A stretch of DNA of 63,638 nucleotides from Gnetum montanum (taxonomy: Eukaryota; Streptophyta; Gnetopsida; Gnetales; Gnetaceae), in contig MNCI01000986.1 in the NCBI GenBank assembly GCA_015680685.1, positions 162,674 to 226,311 on the forward strand, in the 5' to 3' direction. Every line of letters starts with the position of its first letter. Position 1 is the first letter of the stretch. The position numbers and the translations under genes were made by a program. Below the pieces are notes generated by a model. It had not been told where the DNA came from. It did no database searches and worked only from the letters and a program-made list of their open reading frames with translations. Below, piece by piece: positions 23,899 through 34,717 of this stretch.

Positions 23899-24713
23899 TG
23901 ATGAGACATCATTTGGAGCAACCACGATATTGCGTATGCGATATTGGATGCCCAGATGTGATATTGCAGCCCGTCGCCAGTCCTATAAATAAGAGGTGGC
24001 TCTCCCTTGCTTCTCGGTTTTATTTTCAGATTGTAGCTAGAATCTGGCAGTTTTATCCCTCCAGAGATAGAATATTTTCCAGTGTCTGCCCGTAGAATGG
24101 TGATTGTAATTGTACGACATCCTTTATTCGAGTGTGACGTACTTGGACATGCACATGATCGGAAATAAAGATCGAGATTACTTCATCATTGCAGCATTCA
24201 CTTAGTTTAATTATTTACTTAATTGTTATTTACTGCTTTCCTAGTTAATCTCTCTCACCCTTATCTCATGTTAAAATGCGAAATGAGTACGACTTGATTA
24301 CGAGCATTTAAGTGTAACTACTTGGTAACCCAGTAGCGTACCTAGGATCTACGCTTGGTAATCCTAGTGGTAGTCGTGCATGAAGTTCAAGATGTGTATG
24401 CATAATCAGGGAATGGATGCTTATCACACTTAGGCTAGTTTAGATTCTCTCTCACCCTTCTCTCCTAGCTTAGTTAATATTACTTTCCATTGCCTTCAGG
24501 AGTAGCATTAGATTAGAAACCCATCATACACCTCACTCTGGACTAAACCATACGTGACAAAGATAATACTAGTCCAGGTGGGAAGACAGTGAATTATGAC
24601 CTAAGGCTAACTGTCTAGATGCCACAACTAGTCCATCTACGGAGTTTGACCAGATCACGCGTGTAACGCTCATATTCGTATGGCTGAGTGTAGGGATACC
24701 TTGCCACTCATCA
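23899..24713 (+). repeat. E3 right LTR (815 bp)
   Basis: It is preceded by the polypurine tract GTGGGGGTA and has the same length as the middle LTR. Differences from the middle LTR are mainly C/T and G/A transitions. TATAAATA is at 23984-23991, 18 bp after GATATT (23960-23965). It ends CTCATCA, then ACTAC. Confidence 0.9.
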
Positions 24714-24718
24714 ACTAC

Positions 24719-25600
24719 ATTAAGGGATTCATGGATCCCTTGTTTTCACCCTTGGATTTTCTTCCTTAGGTTTAACACTCTAAAATAGGTTTGGTACTTA
24801 TTATTAAATAATTCTAGCATTATGCTCAATCTTTAGACTAATTTTGGTTCCGATGATCTATATTAACTCTCTACTTCTTTGATGAGTATTCTTGGAAATA
24901 ATTTCAATTTTTGTTAATCATTCTTGATATTTTTTAGGGCACAAGCATCATGGAAGGCCTAGAGGTGATGTTGCATATATGCATTATATTCTTCCTTCAA
25001 ATCTTAAAATGTTGTTCATATCAAGTCATTTAATGCAGTTATTCCTTTAATTCCTTATAGGAAAGTACATCACTTTTCTAATGTTAATCATGCCTCTGGT
25101 GGCAGATAAGGATTCATCATAGTCTTTAGCTTTGTTACATCTGTTGTAGTGATGAATTCTTCAATGCTCTTCATGGTCTCTTCTTCTATGTTTTTATTCT
25201 TTGTCCCTTTTCTTTTCTTCATCTTCATCAAGATATCTTTCTCGTTCTAGTAGTTCATTGAAATTCTTTCTTCATTCCCTATCATGATCCCTTGGCAAAG
25301 CTCTTTCTCTATACCTTTATTCATCTCTATTAGAATCAGTTGATGAGTATGAAGCAAAGAATGGAGGACTTAGAGAATGGTGTCAACTTGCTCTCCTTCT
25401 TTGGCCCCTTAATTCATCTCTCTTGAATCCATTGGAGGTCTTATGCCTTGAGTTTCTCCTTATTTTAGGGTCTCCCTCATCTCATCCATGAATTTCTACT
25501 AAGGTAAAACAAAAATTCTCTTATCTTAGGTCTTCCTTAAATAGAACAAGTAGTTTAGAATTAGATCAATGATGATGGTTAGACTTTTCCACTTGATTTT
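24719..25600 (-). pseudogene. E2 gag N-terminal half
   Basis: Minus-strand translation is collinear with E6 gag. A decayed SATRGMINIRK block lies near 25080, then LDMNN and RFEG, then AFHDACALKN and KLKLFPR. These lead up to KIQG and ESLNVV at 24719-24760, where E3 interrupts the gene. The frame then continues at 18419 with IGGYYS. N-terminal and Ser/Pro-rich parts right of about 25150 are too degraded to delimit. Confidence 0.75.
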
Positions 25601-26087
25601 CTACATCACCTTTTTTAGAAAGTAAGATTATCTAAGGTGCTTTTTTTCCTTTTCTTGCTCATATCTTTCTTTCATTATTACATCCCGTGGATTTGAGCTT
25701 CAGTTAGCTAACATGACCTTGTCATATTTTTAGTGATTTGATAACCCTCATGAGTATGATTAGCTTGAAATAGTGCTAAGTCTCTTCATCTAAATTGTTT
25801 ATCTTGATAGAAAATAGAATTAAAGTCTAGATAGTATGGTTTGTATATGAGCATAAGATTCTTGTTTACATCGGTCCACTTCAATTTTTTTAATTTAGTT
25901 CTTATTATTATTCTCATTAAGATTAATAGAAGGTGGAAAGTTTACTTTATGTGTTGAAGCTATTTTTAATCAATTAATGCTTAAGTATGTATGTCTTATA
26001 AATTATTATTTACATGAAAGATAAACTTTGGAAATGCAAATACAACAAACTTTAATAGAATTAATTAACTAGTATATATTAATAGCA

Positions 26088-26105
26088 TCCGTAGAAACAA
26101 CACCA
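26088..26105 (-). other. E2 primer-binding site, degenerate
   Basis: Minus strand TGGTGTTGTTTCTACGGA lies one base from the LTR. It matches the tRNA-Asp complement at about two thirds of positions, fitting E2 as the oldest copy. Confidence 0.6.
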
Positions 26106-26106
26106 A

Positions 26107-27135
26107 TGATAAGCAGTGAGAGTTTCCCAATGCTCAATCATACAAGTCACAAGTATACGCACAAGACCAAATCATAATCTATGGATGGAACAATATGAGT
26201 ACACTAGCATATTGATGATAAGTTTGTAATCATTATCTTCTTACTAGAGTTAGCCTAATAATAAGATAATGATAAAAACAAGATGTTAGCCTAGTGGTGC
26301 GAGTTTTGGCATGGTAACCCTAAGTCACAAGCTCAATTCTACTAGGTTACACTTCTTTTTAGTTCTAACAAACACCTCCCCTTCCCTCCTCCCCTCCCCC
26401 CTTTGTTTTGACTATTATCTAGTAAGGATCAAAGTATATGATTTAACACTTAGTGAAATACATGCTCTAAGTATACTAAGGTAAAGCATATTGAAATATG
26501 TAAAATATCTATTATCTAAGATATAAAGGAAATGTAACACTAAGCTAGCATAATGGTGATAAGCATTCATACCTCGTTTTCAATATACACCATGGGCTAG
26601 CATAACCATCATTAGGATTACCAAGTAAGTATACTACTAAGCAAATCAAGCAAAGCTACTATTGAGTTATCAAACAATTACATGTTAACACTTGAGAAAC
26701 TAGTTATACTTATTCCACCAAATTACTGATAGACATTGAAAATGTAAAAGACATAGGAAATAATAATGACACTGTAAATGTAAATTACATCAAAAGTAAA
26801 TTTATGCTAAGTGAGATGTTACAATTATGAAGAATAATATTAATCTTTATTACCATTTATAAAATACGTCAATTTATACTTCATTTGAATAAAGACATCA
26901 GACAATTGTTTATCACCATATTGTGGGCACTCACAACTAACTTTAGAATTATAGAAACAAACTATTCAATCAAAAGATAAGTTTGATACAATGGTCGGCT
27001 CATATTTATAGGCATGACTATGACCCACTATATCACATCTATGACATCATTTTTTGAGCTATGATATCATATCTACAACATCATAAATACCATATCACAT
27101 CCTATTACAAAAATTTGATTTATTAGCACTACAAT
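26107..27135 (-). mobile_element. E2 5' LTR (minus), carrying a SINE insertion
   Basis: The left end is TGATAAG and the right end TAATAAATC (minus strand). A minus-strand TATAAATA is at 27003-27010. A perfect 10-bp palindrome, ATGATATCAT, is at 27061-27070, about 50 bp upstream instead of 18. About 155 bp near 26256-26412 are missing from the sister LTR at 14749-15570 and hold a tRNA-like SINE. Confidence 0.75.
26256..26412 (+). repeat. tRNA-like SINE with C-rich tail, inside the E2 LTR
   Basis: Comparison with the empty site in the other E2 LTR (near 14825) defines the insert. It has a box-A-like TTAGCCTAGTGG near 26287 and a decayed box B (AGCTCAATTCT) near 26333. A pyrimidine run of C-rich blocks follows at 26371-26403. 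Edges are uncertain by several bases. Confidence 0.6.
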
Positions 27136-27839
27136 GATCAACATCAAAAAAATTAAGCACCTCGTTTTCCATTTGTACATACTACAACGAATAAAGTTAT
27201 ATATTCGTTAATGAATTAAAAGAATAAATAAGTGACACACATGTGTTTATCATCTTATATTACCACTTCTACATAGAATCTATATGTGTTGATTTTCTAA
27301 AGGATTAATATAATGTTCTATCTCAGTTAATAGGTAATGAACCCCCACATGAACTTGAGTAATTACAATATTAATTTGCATTACAATTGTAAGAGGGGTG
27401 GGGATCTTAAGCCCCAAAAAAGAATTAATATTAGAAGAAAATAGAGTATATTATATCCTATTAATAACAAAGAAATTTTAAGAAAATAATAAAAAGAGAA
27501 GACCTAATATTTTAGGGATGCCCTTGCATGTTCACAACTAATCCTGAAAAACCTTCTCTCTGGGGGTACAAAAAGGATGAAACCTTAGCCTTATTCAAAA
27601 GCATCCTCATGGTTTTCAGTTCTTACTAAAGGTTTCTTTATTAACAACTAGAAAAAGTAATAAAAAATACTTGTAAAATTAAGAGAAAATAGCATAAGCT
27701 AAGCAAAGTTTCTAGTAACACTGCTAGTTCAATGTTTCATTAGCCAAAGGAGATGATCAATCACCAATGAAGCTCTCCCAACTTAAGATTAAATTATAGT
27801 AGATATATAGGTAAGCTTAAAGGACTACCACTTGGAGTA
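27136..27839. other. AT-rich DNA, nothing recognised
   Basis: No reading frame, LTR end or repeat head is identifiable here apart from the flank of E2. Confidence 0.4.
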
Positions 27840-28215
27840 ATGATAAGATGCTTATTTCTTAAGTCATAAGACCTAGGTTTGAGTGTGGGCACACTTAAAA
27901 GAGGTTACATTTTTATTCATCTACTATCCCTTCTAGGATCCCACCTTGGTAGGATAAGCATTAAGCCTCTAGGTGATGATCCTTGTATAAGTAGGCTTAA
28001 CTCCACCAATGTTAGTCCTAAGCCTAAATACAAAGTAGGAAAGGGGGTGCGGGGCGGGTGGGGTGGTGGGGGATGTGGTGGGGGTGGGGGGGTTGTGTTT
28101 GGTTGTGGGGGAGGGATGGCAAAGCCAATAGTAAAATGATGCCAAATCTCATGGGTAATGGTCCTTATATAGGTAGGCGTAACTCCACCAATGTTGGTCC
28201 CAAGTCCAAATATGA
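27840..28215 (+). repeat. tRNA-like repeat head and paired direct repeats around a G-rich block
   Basis: A tRNA-like head (GGAGTAATGATAAGATGC, then CCTAGGTTTGAGTG) lies at about 27834-27884. Two similar segments, each with TAGGC(T/G)TAACTCCACCAATG, lie at about 27990-28025 and 28171-28205, flanking the G-rich tract. This could be a SINE that suffered a local duplication. Confidence 0.45.
28043..28117 (+). other. G-rich tract with G-quadruplex potential
   Basis: About 75 bp contain at least eight runs of three or more G separated by 1-8 bases, all on the plus strand, in an otherwise AT-rich region. Quadruplex formation is predicted from pattern only. Open frames through it (Gly/Trp-rich) are compositional artefacts. 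Confidence 0.7.
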
Positions 28216-28559
28216 AAGTAAGATGGTTAGCTTTAGGTTGGTAGCTAGTTGTAAAACCTTCTCAAATCTCATGGAGGAATTCTTTTTTGAATTTTGCATA
28301 TACTAAAGCATTGCTTGGATACATTGTGCAACAATCACATGGACTAGTTTCTATGCTAAATGGGCAAGGGCTTACTAGAACATCCTTTAGAAATGATATG
28401 CAACATTGTCACATAGATGTTGTGGAAAGTGGATAAGGTTTCCACATTAAGAACAAGTGTGGGTAAAGAAGCAGGTCTAGTGGCCAAAAATTTATATGGA
28501 AACCTGGTACTTTAATACTTGTTTGAGTAAGATCTTGAATTTGCTATATCACTATTCCA

Positions 28560-28745
28560 AGAGAGCCACCAAAAGTAAGGGGGGGAAAAAGACATGGAAA
28601 AAAATGATTGAATATGACTTAAATAAATTATAAATAAACAAAGATTTAGCTCTTCCTAGAGATGAATAGTGCTAAAGAAGTCATGTAATTGACTGCATTT
28701 TGTTAGAACAAGGCTAGGATAATGATGATGATAATGACATAGGTA
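28560..28745 (+). pseudogene. RTE-type LINE 3' end
   Basis: It carries the basic block near 28580-28610, then a decayed INKDLALPRDE block near 28635-28665. A GATAATGATGATGATAATGA tail lies at about 28716-28736. Only the last 180 bp or so of the element is present. Confidence 0.65.
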
Positions 28746-29289
28746 GGATTTTGCACTATGGACTCTTCTTAAACCTAATGTCAGTAAAATTACTTTTCTT
28801 TTTTAATCTATTCCCACATGCTCTTAATTGTTAAGGATTGTCACATTTATACCATTTGATGGAGTAGATTTTATAAAATAATGCTGAGAATTAAATTGCC
28901 TAATTTAAGTTCTATTGGTGATTGGAAGATTAGAATTAGATTATTTATTTTAAAAAATGGCAATGGTAGATAGCATGATAAAAATACGAATGATGATGAG
29001 GGAAAAGCCTCAAAGTTGAGAATAAGGGAGAAGTTGTGGAATTAAACGCACAACGGATATGGAGGATGGTAGTTGCTGCATCAAGAAGGATCCGATCCTC
29101 TATTTATTTGAGATTAAAATCTGCACGTAGCTGCATTCGTTCCGACCCAGACCTTGATTTAATTAAATTTTTGAATTTCTCGTATTAATCCAGAACGTTT
29201 CAAGAAAAAGGTTAAAAGTCCTTGTTCTTAAGGAAATCAACGGCATATTATGGCACCATGTATTCAAAATAGATATGCCATGTTTCACA
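28746..29289. other. AT-rich DNA, nothing recognised
   Basis: No coding or repeat feature is identified between the LINE tail and the PPR remnant. Confidence 0.4.
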
Positions 29290-29800
29290 AGCTCGGCATT
29301 ACACAGCTGACAGTGCAGTCATTGGGTTTCACTCCGCTGTCCTGCATACAGTCATTGGGATTCACTTCGCTGTCCTGCATATCTGCAAATATTTTCAAAG
29401 CCTTTGATCCTAAGCCATGATAAGCTAATCCCAAGATAATTGCATTCCAGGGTTCACAGTTTTGGAATGAATCATCCTGAAAATGAATAGAGCATCTTGA
29501 TTAAGTCACAATTTACATACATGTTCAGAAGTGAACTTCCAAGAAAAGAGAAAAATAGTTCAGCTCTGCACTTGATTTTGCAACATGAGTATACAGCCGC
29601 TTCCCCTCTTCCAGTAAAACCAAATTGACACAACCTCTCAGAAAGCTCTCCAAAGGTTGCGGTGTCCGCAATAAATCCAGCTTCTACCATTGGTCTATGA
29701 ACTTTTAAACCTTCTTTGCTCTGCTGGTTCTGCAAATGAGCACAAATAATCGATCTCCAAGGAATCCATGTATGGGTGCGGCATCCACCCAAATAGTTGG
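29290..29800 (-). pseudogene. Pentatricopeptide-repeat (PPR) protein fragment
   Basis: Minus-strand translation gives WRSIICAHLQNQQSKEGLKV then EAGFIADTATFGEL, then GSSLLNMYVNC. In a shifted frame follows WNAIILGLAYHGLGSKALKI with FADMQ. These are collinear 35-residue PPR units typical of plant PLS-class proteins, which bind organellar RNA. Frame changes and a stop near 29290 show it is broken. A 33-bp in-frame tandem duplication (29316-29348 and 29349-29381) repeats the DSxVxPNDC unit. No start or C-terminal domain is visible, so it is a fragment. Confidence 0.65.
29316..29381 (-). repeat. 33-bp tandem duplication in the PPR fragment
   Basis: Two 33-bp copies, 29316-29348 and 29349-29381, differ at a few bases and repeat eleven codons of the unit tail. 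Confidence 0.85.
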
Positions 29801-30560
29801 CGTGGACCAGAGGTACCTATCTTTACGAGAATTCCCTGATACAAATCGGACAAGCCAATCACATTCCGTTATAAGAAAAAGAAAGGGGAAGGGCGCAAAA
29901 GGGTCTCTCACTCCGGCAATACCCAAAAACCATGGTGTACCGAGAAACGTTATTGTGGCTTGACATTTGCAGGAAAGGCTCCTTTGTTCGTCCAGGCAGC
30001 AGAAACAAATGGTGGCTGTCATGAAGGGATTCTAGGCACTGTCGGCCGCCGCTAGCGTGGTAGGAATGGATTATTTCCTTTCCGTGGAGGTTGATGATGG
30101 GCTGCCAAGGCGTTGCGGTGGTGTCCGTCCGCGTGTCGTCACGCGAGTAGAAATGGCACGCGTGGAGGCATTTGGCAACAAGTGCAATGCTGAGGGTTGT
30201 TCGATGACGGTGGCGGCTTCAGTTAAGAGCTCCATACGTCCCTGACGGCGGAAAATTCGACAATAACAAACACAAAAACCTACCTGTGCTCCTGAATGCA
30301 CCATCCAGATCTTCATAGCCTGGAATTCCAACAGGTGTTGTGGCATAGTGGCGAGCTCTAGGCAGGGGGGACAAAAGGTAGACGTTTGCGCAGCAACGAA
30401 GCCGAAAACGTTGGAGGCAGCAACGGCGCCAACACCAGGAGTTGCGGCATCACGACCGGAAGGAGCAACCTGCAAACCCTCGTGCCCATACCATGCGGCA
30501 AACAATGAACCTTGTTCTTCCAGCGGACCGGAGAAAATCGCGTTTCATCTTTGGCATTAA
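29801..30560 (-). other. GC-richer flank of the PPR remnant, possible upstream exon debris
   Basis: A minus-strand open frame at 30071-30505 (144 codons) contains LLEFQAMKIWMVHSGAQV, reminiscent of a PPR helix pair, but the rest does not match. GC content is higher than in the flanks. I treat it as probable debris of the same or a related gene, not a gene of its own. Confidence 0.3.
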
Positions 30561-30639
30561 AATTTGGGTTGAAACATAATAAAAAATTATATATATTATT
30601 ATGGTGAGCACCAAGTTATAATAGAAGTTTTAAAAAAAG

Positions 30640-31966
30640 GGTAATACATGTGCACATAGAAAGGTTATCATTTAGGACAGGGAGATCTATAGACTTTTTC
30701 TAAGGTTAAATTTCCCATGAAGGTTGTATAAAACCACAATTAAATCTTCCAAATATTTGCATTTGACATAACACTTGTCAAACTATGGCAAACTTTTATC
30801 ATAATTTCTTATGGAAGTTACAACTTCTTATGAGGTTATAAATTAATTTCCTAATATTTGTGGTTTACCTTAATATTTTATGATGGTTGTAACTACTCAA
30901 AGACACTATAAAAAGGCTTAAAGTAGAATGAAAAAGGAGGGATTTTGGGATTTGGAAGAAGCAAGTTTGAAGAATATTGAAGATTTCTGGTAAAGAATGG
31001 CTTGCTAAAGGCATCAATTTAGCTACTTTGTTTTAATCCTACGAGTTTATTTCTTCCCATTTGGTTTTACTTACTTAGTTAAGGGTTTAGATAGTATCGT
31101 GCTTAGCATTTAATTTTGAGATTTTTCCAGGTTGTCTTTACAACTTTGTTTCTGTGCAATATTAGACTTCTATTAAGGTTTGCCAAATAAGAGCTTATGT
31201 TGTATTAGAAAAGCATTTTGAGCAACTTGATAGTAATGTCTTGTAGAAATTGCCTGTTTGAGTTTAGGGAATTTAGAAAATCTTTGATACTTTGAGATGA
31301 CTAAAATAACTTCTTTATTTTTAAAGTTTATTGCCTTAATATTGCAATCTTGAAATTGTCAAATTTTTGTAGAAGTTCTATTGTTTGCAATTCTTGACCA
31401 ATTTTAACTAGCAAAATAAAAGCTTGTACTTTGTTGTTTACAAAGCACTTTGGCAGTTAAATAAGAGCGTCTTTTATAAAATTGCAGATTGAGCCCAGAA
31501 GGTTTGGACAATTCATAATAGATTGAATTGGAATAGCCTTATTGTGAAGTGTTTCCTCATGTCAATTTATCTTGCTTAAATGTTTTAGATCCCATACAAA
31601 TCAGCTTTTTTTTCTTTTCTCTTTCTAAAACCCATTGAATTTTGCTCTATTTCTAGTTTTATTATGGAATTTTCTCTCTAGGGAAAGTTAAGAGTAGATT
31701 GGCAAAATTATGCTCAAATGTTTTTGTGAAATTTTATTTGTTACAAGTAATGTACTATATGGACTCTATAGACTAAGTGATTTGACAAAATAGGAGCCTT
31801 CAACAACTCACAGTATTCAACAAAGTTAGCTGAATTTCTTTTATGATAGCCAATTACAGTTTTGTACAAAACCCAACCATTTCAACAATCATAATAGAAA
31901 ACACATACTCGCATTTAGTTCATTTCATAATCACTAAGTCTATTTGGAGGTATCTAGGCCTTGGTG
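30640..31966 (+). mobile_element. Family C LTR (plus orientation)
   Basis: It is homologous to the minus strand of 11075-12720. Shared landmarks are GGTTTAGATAGTATC near 31085, GCTCTATTTCTAGTTTT near 31645, GCTCAAATGTTTTTG near 31712 and the end GGAGGTATCTAGGC at about 31966. The TATA box is TATAAAAA at 30907-30914. The sequence after the LTR (TTGGTGTTCCAGAGACTAG, then leader to about 32085) again matches the other copy, so both keep a primer-site stub. The left edge is uncertain. Confidence 0.6.
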
Positions 31967-32085
31967 TTCCAGAGACTAGTAAGCACCTAAAACCTGTTTG
32001 AAGAACACCTTCATTTCCCATGACTATGGTCACAAGATTGAAGGCCCCAATTGTTGGTGGTCCCAAATAGTCGCCAACAATATGT

Positions 32086-32679
32086 TTATTAAGTTGAACA
32101 TTTTGAATTATCAATATAAATTATTTACCATGGTTATGTATTCACGCCACCACAGTGATGTACTAGATATACATTTAATAAACAATTTGTATTAGTTAAT
32201 TATTAGTTAATTAATATTTATATTTATTTCAATCATCACAATAGTTGTTTTATACCTATAAATACTCTTTCAATCTCATGTACAAGTATAAGTACAAGTT
32301 ACAAAAAAATGAAGCACAAAATATAAAATTGTCCTTGTGTTTGTAGCAATGTCTAAGTATATCAAACTTAAACTTATTACACCATAGTGTCCATTTGCTC
32401 TATAGTGTTATTATAACAAGATGAATTATATGGTTAATTATCAACATAATTGTTTATTATTTTCTTGGACCTCATGGCCACATTGATCATGCAAAACTTT
32501 ACACTAAGGACCTTTTCTTGGATGATTCTTTACATTCTTTTGGTTTTAAATTTTTTTCTTCATCTTAAATATTCTATTCTTGAAGCCATCATTTTTTCTC
32601 ATGAAACCATCATTTCTCTTGAGTAGGATTATAATCTTCTATAAAAATGTATACTCTAGATCTAACAAACATATTTTAA
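32086..32679. other. AT-rich DNA, nothing recognised
   Basis: No gene, LTR end or repeat head is identified. Confidence 0.35.
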
Positions 32680-33790
32680 TAAATATAATAAATTGACGAA
32701 GAGCTACAATTTCTATAGGAAACATGTTTACTTCTACTATTATAGTATCATATGGAGATCAAATTTTAACTTAAATTTTTATGAGAAAAAGGTTTTTGAT
32801 AATATTTCAATTGTCTTCATTGTGTTGTTAGAATTCTTAGTTGCCAAGCTATATTACAATTGTATAATAAAACTAGTTGAACAAGTTGATAATACATTTT
32901 CTTTTCGTTATCAAATGTTTAAATTTGTTCTTATGCACACTTATTGCAAATAGTGTACAAGGAATGCATGTTATTTAAGATACTTTAATAGATACAATAT
33001 TGTTATGAGTTCAATACTTGTAGAAAGGGATAAGTTCAATTTGTTTAGAATGAATATATAAATCATCTTTGTGTGATCTTGCACCACATATAATTACCTT
33101 AGTCTTAATAACATTGACATTCATCTAAAAGGCAACATAAAAATAATCTAGAATTTTTAGCATGCTTATCATTTGAGCTTTAATTTGTGCTATTAAAACT
33201 AGATAAGCATAAAAATATTCTCCAATACATTTGAATTTATCTACTACTCCAACTCATCAACGGACATGCCAAATAAAGTGAGATAAAGTTGGCATCCTTA
33301 TTTTACTCTAATAGAATTTAAGATAATCTTCTCTTAATTATTATAATTTAAGGACATTATTTGTACTAATCTATACAATTTTTGGATAGAATATACACAT
33401 TTTAAAAAGTATTTAGATCTTTTAAAAGCTTTCATAATTTGTAATGATAACAAAATGAACAAAGTAGAGTTAAATCTTGTTATTTGGTCATTATTCTTGT
33501 TCAGGATATTATCTTAATGTAAACAAGTAATATATACTAGAGTGATGCTACCTAAAACTTGCCTATGAAAGTGCCCTCAATTTTGCCCAACTATTAACTC
33601 TTTTCTCCAAAATATTGGCTACTAATTTTTGCAAAAACATGGCTAATCATGATAGTCTATAGTTATTGATGTTACTTTTATAACCTTTTTTGAACAACAT
33701 AATTGTCCTATCAATGTACTAATGTTCTTTGGAAGCTCATTTTGTATATTGCTTTCTAGACTTTTGTACAAACCAATGTTTCTTTCCACT
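32680..33790 (-). pseudogene. LINE reverse transcriptase remnant
   Basis: Minus-strand translation near 33300-33230 gives LTLFGMSVDELE, a decayed form of the (G)CPLSPTLFGLYIDELE block of plant non-LTR RT. Next comes YAYLVLIAQ, from the YADDLxLIA catalytic block with both Asp lost, near 33210-33160. A decayed MNVNxxKTKxIV block follows near 33110. Stops and frameshifts are frequent. The same family recurs at 51560-52780 in the same orientation. Confidence 0.6.
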
Positions 33791-34573
33791 TAAGAATCTA
33801 GCTTCAAGCATCTATTGCTTTGCTAGAAGCTAGTTCAGTATAGATATGTTTGAGATTAAATTAAATGTGAATAGATAGATCATGATTGAAATGGATGCCT
33901 AAGAACTTAGCAATTGTTGAAAAACTAGAATTTGATCTTTTATCATTCTTAATTATCCTAAGGAGTGCATTGGAGATGCAGTGCATTAATTAGAATAGTC
34001 ATTTCTCTCAAAGAAGTTATGAGTTCGATACTTGCATTAGTACAGTAGCCTTCTAGTAGGACACTTTTATAGTGAATCACATTTGCTTATAGTATTAAAG
34101 AGTTGTGTTAGGTGCTTTTCATAAATTTCTTCTTCTTACCATATATAAAATTTGTATAAGTTTTTATAGTCTCTCAACTATCATAATCTTATTTACAAGT
34201 TGTATCAAACCAAAAATTCTCTTTCTTACCCCTAAACATTATACCACAAATAAGATTTTTATAATGTTCTTATTACTTTTTCTTTTAGCTTATGAAACTT
34301 GTTTGTATTCTTGTGTTAATTTTGTAAATTTTAGCGTTCAAAGTTGCTCCAACTTCTTCGTTTACAATTTCTCAACCACCGGTAAATCAGCTCCACAAGC
34401 ATATGTAATAGCGTAATACCTTATGTCATTCAACTTCTTTATTGATAGATCACATCCAGTGATTATAAAGTATGCATGCATCACATATACGTGCCTGACC
34501 TGGTCTGTCCTGATATTCCACGTGCCCGAGCTAGGTGACATTAAACACACCATTTCATCTCACTTCGATGATG
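33791..34573. other. AT-rich DNA downstream of the BURP gene
   Basis: The part right of about 34380 is less AT-rich and may include the 3' flank of the BURP gene. Nothing else is identified. Confidence 0.35.
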
Positions 34574-34579
34574 TTTATT
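34574..34579 (-). terminator. Candidate polyadenylation signal of the BURP gene
   Basis: AATAAA on the minus strand, about 139 nt beyond the stop codon. A second copy lies at 34438-34443. Neither is confirmed. Confidence 0.4.
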
Positions 34580-34717
34580 GATGATGGCAATACCCTACAC
34601 CAGCGGAGGAGCGTTTGGTTGCTCCTGGATTATGACAACGGTATCTAAATACAAGATAGTTAAGACAGACTAGCAGATAATTGAAAGAAATGGAGTCAAA
34701 TTTGACAGAATGATTGC

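Larger units (their letters stand above)
18425..24713 (+). mobile_element. E3: composite three-LTR, gag-only Ty3/gypsy element
   Basis: Both ends are flanked by the 5-bp duplication ACTAC (18420-18424 and 24714-24718). Inside, in order: a 33-bp start of a first LTR (18425-18457), the last 72 bp of an internal region with its polypurine tract (18458-18529), a complete LTR (18530-19344), primer site and gag, a long 3' region, and a second complete LTR (23899-24713). It has gag but no protease, RT, RNase H or integrase. It is inserted into the gag of E2, whose frame resumes exactly across the insertion once a single ACTAC is kept. Confidence 0.9.

Noticed and set aside
27879-28306. Gly/Trp-rich open frames across the G-rich tract
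   Set aside because: Composition alone produces them; they are low complexity and have no homologue I recognise.
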